A DNA stretch of 23,671 nucleotides, taken from positions 1 through 23,671 of the forward strand of contig CAUZEQ010000041.1 of NCBI GenBank assembly GCA_963578885.1. The letters run 5' to 3'. The position numbers and the translations under genes were made by a program. Below, piece after piece: positions 23,655 to 23,671 of this stretch. The notes under the pieces are model-generated. The model was not told where the DNA came from and searched no databases. It worked only from the letters and a program-made list of their open reading frames with translations. This stretch comes from UBA8437 sp963578885. GTDB taxonomy: Bacteria > Planctomycetota > Planctomycetia > Planctomycetales > Planctomycetaceae. Every line of letters begins with the position of its first letter. Position 1 is the stretch's first letter.

Positions 23655-23671
23655 ATGACCCACTCGCGACG
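23655..23671 (+). CDS. Possible start of a downstream gene (3' end outside window)
   Basis: ATG at 23655 begins MTHSR plus an incomplete codon, 12 bases after the stop of the DUF1549/DUF1553 gene. An early Arg (with CG starting the next codon, compatible with a second Arg) is what a Tat signal would show, and a DUF1501 gene is the usual neighbour here. Only 17 bases are visible and no clear Shine-Dalgarno is present, so this is a context-based guess. Confidence 0.4.

Overview
This is a high-GC segment that looks like a Planctomycetota chromosome. The evidence is a planctomycete-type cytochrome c/DUF1549/LamG/DUF1553 protein, two DUF1501 proteins with the GRTP...GRDH signature, an exported FG-GAP/VCBS repeat protein, and many Tat-type (RR-x-F/W/V-L) signal peptides on enzymes that are cytosolic in most bacteria. 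The genus cannot be named from the sequence alone. No rRNA, tRNA, CRISPR array, prophage gene or transposase gene was seen.

Layout. (1) 1-284: C-terminus of a DUF1501 protein (+). (2) 374-1468 (-): Tat-exported Gfo/Idh/MocA oxidoreductase, divergent from an SGNH/GDSL esterase (1617-2591, +). (3) 2695-6501 (+): a tightly overlapping run of a four-unit DUF350 membrane protein, a membrane-anchored protein with two [Tim44-like + zinc ribbon] modules and a TerB-like domain, and a Tat-exported TIM-barrel sugar isomerase/epimerase-like protein. (4) 6546-8153 (-): Tat-exported glycosidase-like beta-propeller, divergent from a gamma-glutamyltransferase (8255-10009, +). (5) 10019-15387 (-): a three-gene unit, transcribed in the order FG-GAP protein, cytosolic Gfo/Idh/MocA oxidoreductase, MFS transporter. 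(6) 15505-15748: a roughly 244-bp non-coding foldback element with imperfect terminal inverted repeats and internal hairpins, probably a MITE or REP-like element. (7) 15805-17274 (+): complete DUF1501 protein. (8) 17293-20509 (-): a lactonase-like beta-propeller followed by a right-handed beta-helix protein. (9) 20664-23642 (+): the large cytochrome/DUF1549/LamG/DUF1553 protein, perhaps followed by the first codons of another gene at 23655.

Much of the window fits extracytoplasmic handling of sugars or polysaccharides: esterase, glycosidase-like propeller, beta-helix protein, lactonase, isomerase-like barrel, two sugar-type dehydrogenases and one transporter. The substrate is unknown. The two parts that stand out are the DUF350 - Tim44/Zn-ribbon/TerB membrane module, whose function I cannot assign, and the foldback element at 15505-15748. 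Most start codons were moved inward from the longest open frame to a methionine with a plausible ribosome binding site, signal peptide or domain start.
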